In this document: piece by piece, positions 7,901 through 11,692 of the stretch | Numbering within the stretch: the stretch's first letter is position 1 | Layout: each line of letters starts with the position of its first letter | DNA from: Anammoximicrobium sp032229885 | GTDB lineage: Bacteria > Planctomycetota > Planctomycetia > Pirellulales > Pirellulaceae | Reading direction: 5' to 3' | Length of the DNA: 13,540 nt | NCBI GenBank assembly: GCA_032229885.1 | Contig: JAVYAJ010000383.1 | Span: 1-13,540 of the forward strand | The notes under the pieces: model-generated | What the model was told of the DNA's origin: nothing | The model's input: only the letters and a program-made list of their open reading frames with translations | The model's database searches: none | Made by a program: the position numbers and the translations under genes

Positions 7901-8565
7901 AGCTCTTTGCGCTGGGCCGCGAGCTGGCCCCATCGCTCGCCGCGCGTGGCGGCCTCGGTGATCTGGCTGCGCAGCTTGTCGCGTTGGCGGATCAATTCCA
8001 GCAGTTGCGACTCGCTGCCGTCGGCGGCCAGAAGCCGGTTGCGGGCCGACGCCGTGTCGCGCATCACGTCCAGCAGCGACACCCGATCCAAGCCGCTGGT
8101 CAACTTGTACAGTTGGGCGGCGGCTTCCGTGTCGTTCAGCGTGCCCAACTCCTGCATCTCGCGGAGCCCCACCGCGAACACGTTGTTGAAGATCGCCTCG
8201 TCGATCCCGCACAGCATCGTGCCGAGCAGGTGCGAGCCTTGGCGGGTTCCCGCCGCGGACAGGACTTCGAGCTTGCCTGGGTCTTCGCTGCTGAGGCTGT
8301 TGCTGGGCGTGCGGCGGATCGTAAACCGGCCGCCCGCGTCGACCACGCCCAGTCCGCCGCCCGCGCGGCCGCCGTGCACGGGCGGCAGATAGCGGCTGCG
8401 ACGTTCCTGCGAGAATCCATACAGCACGGCCCGAATGAACTGCATCAACGTCGTCTTGCCAGCCTCGTTCGGACCGCCGAGCACGGTCAGGCCGTCGGAG
8501 AATCGCTCCAGCTTCAGATCGCTCCACACGCCGAAGCCGTCGATTTGAAGATCGTTAATCTTCAC
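4981..8565 (-). CDS. YhaN/SbcC-like SMC-type AAA ATPase with central TM hairpin and acidic C-terminal tail
   Basis: The 1194-residue protein opens KINDLQIDGFGVWSDLKLERF followed by Walker A GPNEAGKTT (residues 31-39), as in YhaN/SbcC/Rad50 ATPases. The C-terminal half-site has the ABC signature LSQGTREAVFLSLRLAL (from ~941), Walker B LPLVLDDVMVNFD (Asp973-Asp974) and the switch segment FTCHQH. In between are long Q/E/R-rich coiled coils. These are broken near residues 483-503 and 509-527 by two hydrophobic segments (FWCGVPFVLGVMLILASIFW; LGWIITILGFACWLIAVAT), a likely transmembrane hairpin where Rad50 has its hook. After the ATPase domain comes an unusual ~165-residue tail rich in D, E, A and P. 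The GTG at 8565 is chosen because GGGAG lies 8 bases upstream and the 17-base gap after the phosphoesterase stop implies one transcript. An open frame continues upstream to 9540 but overlaps the phosphoesterase gene and is not coding. The role is probably DNA end processing or repair. Confidence 0.92.
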   Translation of the reverse strand: MKINDLQIDGFGVWSDLKLERFSDGLTVLGGPNEAGKTTLMQFIRAVLYGFSQERRSRYLPPVHGGRAGGGLGVVDAGGRFTIRRTPSNSLSSEDPGKLEVLSAAGTRQGSHLLGTMLCGIDEAIFNNVFAVGLREMQELGTLNDTEAAAQLYKLTSGLDRVSLLDVMRDTASARNRLLAADGSESQLLELIRQRDKLRSQITEAATRGERWGQLAAQRKELQDEVTRLEDGLERMERESRAVEAALQVREPWVRRLAVRGELAELGEPVELPERVIPRLDELNIQIGATRQQVDQLQRKRRALVEEAAAQPINRPLWTHAARIEAICEHGPWIESLESQVKHLHDEITDLDETLRVKWEKLGLSVDDLPELTPDLSQRTAATLRGPARALREANDRLAATKADREAIHREAQDIQDQLVAELAETGETQLDKALEKAGSRVTRLRRRLQVEERLDKLQRHRHELDEDRRELMAEQILPVSTLFWCGVPFVLGVMLILASIFWEPVAKLGWIITILGFACWLIAVATKVLLEGAMSRDLEACLRQMDKVKGQLRTLKEERDELDAQLPPGGGPLDARLAAAEAYVKKLEALTPLDAKVQTAAAQSEAGKDKAERAAAEVREAQQRWRDALRSLKLPESFQPEHIQQFSDGSDQALQIAQRLQTRRDELRDRRYDLATVSERVAQLLAEVRLTPASDDPRTQLRQLAAVMTEQKQWIERRRQIKLAHRDLKKVFREQALKLRELTRQRSLLLKQARAADEAELRSEAARQERIEELTLELTELDERIALAIGAQCPEEAVGEVLQTHGGDRLDQYSDRLAARLQDAQSRLNHLHQSRGEMNHEMKTLAEDRQLSEARLQLGCVDERIQRAVRRWRVLAVTALMLEAIRQIYETERQPETLAEASQYLERFTEGKYVRIWTPLSSDALRVDDAKGQPISLDLLSQGTREAVFLSLRLALCAAYSRRGAILPLVLDDVMVNFDLRRARAAAAVLRDFAASGHQMLMFTCHQHIIRIFEAAGVEVRLLPIRNGVDAFDWYDEPITVQSAATAPGALEPEPPNVETEEPDPPADPIDEPLPEPAAEPALAEAPMETSADETSADEISAGEGAEDDEALADEDAPQDDELDEELDEEDVPDRSQWLTADDEQDESDEDASAWDAVDELRLADDDCQEAFAGSTQASNFKARWWEDDDARL

Positions 8566-8582
8566 CCTCGTGTCTCCCGTCG

Positions 8583-9818
8583 CTACGCCAACGTCTCTTC
8601 GCCACTCAATAGATCCCATCCCAGCCGGGCCGCTTCGTCCAACAGCGTCTGCCGTTCGTTGCGGTCCACCGTCTGCAGCGCCGACGCCAGGGCGCGATCC
8701 CTGCCCAGGTCGGGCAGGAAGGCGGTCAGGTTCATCGCACGCGACGGATTTTGCTGGTGTTCGCGAATGGCGCGGAGAAAGTCGCCCAGAATCGTGTCTT
8801 CTTCGTACAGCTCGTCGGGAATCGCCTCGGCTGTCTGCGCCTCGAGATCGGCCGTCCACACCGTCGGTTTGGCGCGGCCGAACTCGGTCCGCAACCAGTC
8901 GACCAGCTCGCGCCCCAGCTCGCCGCCCCGCAGTTGGCGGGTCAAGCCGCTGCCGCCACGCACGACCCAGTTGACCAGCACCGTGGCCCCGCCGGCCTCG
9001 GACGCGATCCGTTGCATCGCGCTCCGCAGTTGGCGCTGCAGGTCGTTGCGATTGGCCTCGGGCGGCAAGCTCAGCGATTCGTTGCGCCAGCGGACCGCGT
9101 CGGTGGCGATGAACTTGGTCCGGGCCTTGCGGCCGTGCTCGACGTGCACCAACGTACAGCCGCGGATGCCGGGCTCGGCGGGGCAGCGTCCCTGCGGACT
9201 GCCCGCATAGTGGGCCGTCTGCGGGCCTTGAAACAGCGTCTGTGAATCGTGGCGACCGCCCAGCGCCCAGTAGTCGATCTGTTTGTGCGCGCCGGCCGAT
9301 GCGGCGTCGGTCTGACCGCAGGCCACCGCCACGGTGAACAGGTTGGCCGGATCCAGACGAAACTCGCCGACGGGGATCAGGCCATCCGCCGGAGAACTGA
9401 GCCCGACGATCCTGGCCAGCGGCTGCTCGCCCTTGCGATGGATGAACTGTTTGACTTTGCCCTTGGGAAACCGCTGCACATTGTCCGGCAACGGCACGGC
9501 CTCGGGCCAAGCCTCCGGCGGATCGTCTTGACCGCCGCACCAGTACACGGCGATCTGATTGTCGCGCAACTGGTCGAACTGGTTCAGCAGAAAGGCCATC
9601 GCTCGAGGCCCGGCCGTTTGCGGGTTGACGATGTCGCCAGCCAACAGGACGAAATCGACGGCCTCGAGAATCGCCGTCTCGAACACGCGGGCCGCCGCCT
9701 GCAGCGGCGCATCCAACAGCGCTTCGCCCAAGTGATCCGGGATTTCAGTCATCCCGTACAGCGGCTGTTCCAAATGCAGATCCGACGTCTGCAGAAATTT
9801 ACAGAACTCACCCGCCAT
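8583..9818 (-). CDS. SbcD/YhaO-like metallophosphoesterase with degenerate active site
   Basis: The 411-residue protein begins KFLQTSDLHLEQPLYG, motif I of calcineurin-like phosphoesterases (Asp13, His15), followed by FVLLAGDIVNP (motif II, Asp62). The Mre11-like order continues with YAGSPQGRCPAEPGIRG and a C-terminal capping region. Several metal-ligand motifs are altered. GNHD is replaced by GGQDD (95-99), the later histidine by CGQT (167-170), and GHxH by GGRH (187-190), keeping only the last His. It may therefore be a structural partner rather than an active nuclease, although the change could be shared by a whole planctomycete clade. The ATG at 9818 has GGGAGG six bases upstream; an upstream in-frame extension to 9947 is low-complexity and not called. 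It is the first gene of the operon with the YhaN-like ATPase, the same pairing as SbcD-SbcC and YhaO-YhaN. Confidence 0.9.
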   Translation of the reverse strand: MAGEFCKFLQTSDLHLEQPLYGMTEIPDHLGEALLDAPLQAAARVFETAILEAVDFVLLAGDIVNPQTAGPRAMAFLLNQFDQLRDNQIAVYWCGGQDDPPEAWPEAVPLPDNVQRFPKGKVKQFIHRKGEQPLARIVGLSSPADGLIPVGEFRLDPANLFTVAVACGQTDAASAGAHKQIDYWALGGRHDSQTLFQGPQTAHYAGSPQGRCPAEPGIRGCTLVHVEHGRKARTKFIATDAVRWRNESLSLPPEANRNDLQRQLRSAMQRIASEAGGATVLVNWVVRGGSGLTRQLRGGELGRELVDWLRTEFGRAKPTVWTADLEAQTAEAIPDELYEEDTILGDFLRAIREHQQNPSRAMNLTAFLPDLGRDRALASALQTVDRNERQTLLDEAARLGWDLLSGEETLA

Positions 9819-9838
9819 CGAGCACCTCCCTGCGCTGC

Positions 9839-9853
9839 GGGGCGCAACGCCCC
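9839..9853 (-). promoter_or_regulatory. GC hairpin in the leader of the phosphoesterase/ATPase operon
   Basis: GGGGCG-CAA-CGCCCC is a perfect 6-bp stem with a 3-base loop, about 20 bases upstream of the phosphoesterase start and 7-8 bases before its GGGAGG ribosome-binding site. In the transcript it would sit just upstream of the site. Its core resembles the GGGGC-GTT-GCCCC hairpin of the repeats at 4.9 and 10.7 kb, so it may be a degraded copy of that repeat rather than a dedicated control element. Confidence 0.35.
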
Positions 9854-10327
9854 TGGATGGCAACGCTGCGCGCCGCCCTGTGCGCCCGCATCCGTCCGTC
9901 CCGCGCGGGCTCGCCGGTGGCGAATCTCGGCGCCGCGGATCGCGCAAAGACCTACCGGTTGAAGTGCGTAGTCTAACGGAATGACAGCGTAGATGCTATG
10001 CCGATTCTGTGGACCGGTGCTAGCGGGGTGCAGGACATGGTTTGCAAAATAAAATTGATATCGACGAAAGAGAGTAGGCTATTCACAACTGAGCCTCGCT
10101 GAGTCAGGGGAGGCTTACGTGGTCTAGTGCCGTAAATCAGAATTGGCAGGTCACTACGGCCAGCTTTTCGGCAGTCTACGCAGTATCGCAAGTCCGGATC
10201 TACGGTCCACGGCGGCCAGTTTCTACCTATAGCCTGCGAGCCCGAAGCACACCGTTTGGGAGACTATGAAGCGATAAAGGGACACGCTCCGTCGTGGCCG
10301 CAACCAGACGGACGCGACGGAACGCGT
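9854..10327. other. Intergenic region without a credible gene
   Basis: Nothing here resembles a known protein or RNA gene. The part from about 10000 to 10250 is visibly richer in A/T than the flanking genes. It has a short inverted repeat AGCCTC/GAGGCT (10092-10115) and a CCCGCGCGGG palindrome at 9900-9909. A 72-codon minus-strand frame at 9973-10191 has no recognisable features. The right part of the upstream DNA presumably contains the operon promoter, but none could be assigned. Confidence 0.4.
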
Positions 10328-10358
10328 CTGGCGCGGTCAAAAAGCCGGAAACTGCGGA

Positions 10359-10756
10359 GTTTAGGCGGAATTGGTTTTGCCAGGCTGTTGCGCAGCACGG
10401 ACGACCGGAATCGTCTTGGCCTTCGGCCAAACAGATTCAGCGTCCAAACGGCGCTGACCGACCGCGTACTATTGGCCGTTGGAGTCTTAGTCCGTATCAT
10501 GCGCGCGCGCCGTGCGCGCATCTGGTACACCGGTCTGTACAGTGCACTTTGGGGTTGTTGGCACTGGCCCGTGTTAAGTGAAATTGGCATTGAATGACTG
10601 TTGCACAGCACAGACGACAGGAAGCGGGTTGGCCGAAGGCCAACATCAACGTGTCACCGCAGCCCGGATGAATATGGCCTTCGGCCAAAAGAGGCACGCG
10701 CGGCGTCAGCCCTGGGGCGTTGCCCCAGCTACGGTGATCGGAGGCCTTCGGCCAAA
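10359..10756. repeat. Cluster of related intergenic hairpin repeats
   Basis: Positions 10359-10430 and 10572-10643 are direct imperfect copies (52 of 72 bases identical by hand count), both ending in a TTGGCC-xxx-GGCCAA hairpin. The loop is TTC in the first and GAA in the second, that is, inverted. A 20-base string GCCTTCGGCCAAACAGATTC (10419-10438) recurs at 10744-10763. GGCC-TTC-GGCC also occurs at 10678-10688. The unit at 10711-10756 is the inverted near-copy of the composite repeat at 4885-4931. A GC-only hairpin, ATGCGCGC/GCGCGCAT, lies at 10499-10521. No protein is called; open frames through the cluster change with the repeats and show no family features. Confidence 0.7.
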
Positions 10757-10863
10757 CAGATTCTTGGGTTGCGGGCACCGGCTCGCGTTAGGGCACAATC
10801 GGCGCCGCTGAATCCGCGGCGGTTTGTCTCGATTGGCACAGTGAATTCGGCCCTGCAACTGCG

Positions 10864-11250
10864 ATGGATCTGACATCCCACCAAGCGAAGTACTTTGCCC
10901 ATGACGTGACGCGGCGCAGCTCGTCCGGGCTGGATCGCTTGTCGATGTCGCTGTTCGACGCCGCTTTCCGCAAGCTGCAAGCGGAGATGGACGAACAGAT
11001 CCGTACCCGCCTGGACGACACCCGCCGAAAGCTGTTCGAGTGCTTCGACGAAGACGTGCATCAGCGTCTCCGACTTCAGTTGGCCGACGCTCAGGCCCAG
11101 CTCGACCGAGTCGGCAAGCGATTCTGGGCGGTGACACGGTTCATGCTGGACGGTCGGGCACGCTTCGATGACGACGCGCTGGCATTTAATTTGGACCAGC
11201 CACCCCGCGAACAGAAGCGGAGACGCTGTTTACGATACGATGGGTTGTGG
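10864..11250 (+). pseudogene. Remnant of an SNF2-family (RapA/HepA-like) helicase, motor core missing
   Basis: The frame opens MDLTSHQAKYFAHDVTRRSSSGLDRLSMSLFDA, closely resembling the extreme N-terminus of long SNF2 helicases found beside DNA methyltransferases. It then passes straight into LQAEMDEQIRTRLDDTRRKLFECFDEDVHQRLRLQL...VTRFMLDGRARFDDDALAFNLDQPP, which resembles a region C-terminal to the helicase core in the same proteins. No DEAD/DEAH box, Walker A or other helicase motif is present. The simplest reading is an in-frame internal deletion near residues 33-36 plus loss of the C-terminus, leaving ~115 recognisable residues. The frame stays open to 11670, but after ~11250 it is out of phase with the inserted four-helix-bundle gene. 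There is no clear ribosome-binding site. Homology was judged from memory of the family. A short independent protein is the alternative. Confidence 0.5.
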
Positions 11251-11257
11251 AGTAGTG

Positions 11258-11282
11258 GGTTTTCAGTTTTCAGTTTTCAGTT
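11258..11282. repeat. Left arm of 25-bp perfect inverted repeat
   Basis: GG followed by three tandem TTTTCAG units and TT. It is the exact reverse complement of 11658-11682. The pair encloses the four-helix-bundle gene. Confidence 0.9.
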
Positions 11283-11294
11283 GGGGGGAAAGGG

Positions 11295-11670
11295 ACGTAT
11301 CGGTCGTTTGAGGAGTTGGGTGTTTGGAGGCGGGCCTGCCAAATGGCGGTGCAGGTGTACCGGGACCTGCGCGAGTCACGAGAATTCGCGCTTCGCGATC
11401 AGATGCAGCGTGCCCCGGTTTCGATTACCTCCAATATCGCCGAGGGGGCGGAGCGAGGCGACAAGGACTTCGTCCGGTTTTTGGCCATCGCCCGTGGTTC
11501 CGCCGCCGAACTCCGGACCCAGTGCTACCTCGCCCGAAAAAGTCGGTGTCTTGTCTGCTGAGCAAATGGACCCGCTCGTAGCCGAACTGAAAGCCGTCTC
11601 GAAAATGCTCACCGGCCTCGCCAAGTCCATCAGACCGAACCCGAACCCGAACCCGAAAACTGAAAACTGA
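11295..11670 (+). pseudogene. Four-helix-bundle protein (23S rRNA intervening-sequence / S23 type), frameshifted
   Basis: Frame one reads TYRSFEELGVWRRACQMAVQVYRDLRESREFALRDQMQRAPVSITSNIAEGAERGDKDFVRFLAIARGSAAELRTQCYLARK, an unmistakable four-helix-bundle protein with the family's RDQxxRAxVSIxSNIAEG core. It stops at 11561 (TGA). The expected C-terminus (VGVLSAEQMDPLVAELKAVSKMLTGLAKSI) follows in the next frame to the TGA at 11668-11670. Removing one A from the run at 11537-11541 joins them. The usual start position (residue before YRSFEEL) is ACG at 11295, not ATG; TTG at 11316 is a possible alternative. The last codons run into a CGAACC hexamer repeat (Pro-Asn repeats) and the right inverted repeat, which supplies the stop codon. 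The function of stand-alone copies is unknown; homologues lie within 23S rRNA intervening sequences. An assembly error in the A run is possible. Confidence 0.8.
11636..11658. repeat. Hexanucleotide repeat CGAACC
   Basis: About three to four tandem copies of CGAACC (starting near 11636) encode alternating Pro-Asn at the C-terminal end of the four-helix-bundle frame, immediately before the right inverted-repeat arm. A low-complexity tract of this sort is prone to slippage. Confidence 0.6.
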
Positions 11671-11682
11671 AAACTGAAAACC
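11658..11682. repeat. Right arm of 25-bp perfect inverted repeat
   Basis: AA, then three CTGAAAA units, then CC; it is the exact complement of 11258-11282. It contains the TGA stop of the four-helix-bundle frame and ends ten bases before the methyltransferase ATG. Confidence 0.9.
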
Positions 11683-11692
11683 GAACACTACC

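Noticed and set aside
5737..9210. 1157-codon open frame on the plus strand, opposite the ATPase and phosphoesterase genes
   Set aside because: Its composition is that of an antisense shadow in GC-rich DNA (Q, L, R and H rich, no family motifs), while the minus strand has Walker motifs and clear starts.
8566..9540. N-terminal extension of the ATPase frame up to 9540
   Set aside because: It overlaps the phosphoesterase gene in another frame, has R/G/A-rich shadow composition, and the GTG at 8565 with GGGAG upstream begins a typical YhaN-like N-terminus.
9819..9947. 43-residue N-terminal extension of the phosphoesterase
   Set aside because: Low-complexity R/P/G-rich residues; the ATG at 9818 has a strong GGGAGG site and gives the usual start just before the DxH motif.
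9973..10191. 72-codon minus-strand frame in the A/T-richer intergenic part
   Set aside because: No ribosome-binding site, no family features, and no supporting context.
9854..10327. Possible tRNA or other structured RNA gene
   Set aside because: No cloverleaf or conserved RNA motif could be found by eye; only short isolated stems are present.
10359..10763. Possible CRISPR array
   Set aside because: The repeats are irregularly spaced, imperfect and partly inverted, and there are no cas genes in the window.
10256..10873. Several overlapping 70-113 codon frames on both strands
   Set aside because: They run through the hairpin repeats, and their products are arginine-rich and unrelated to any recognisable family.
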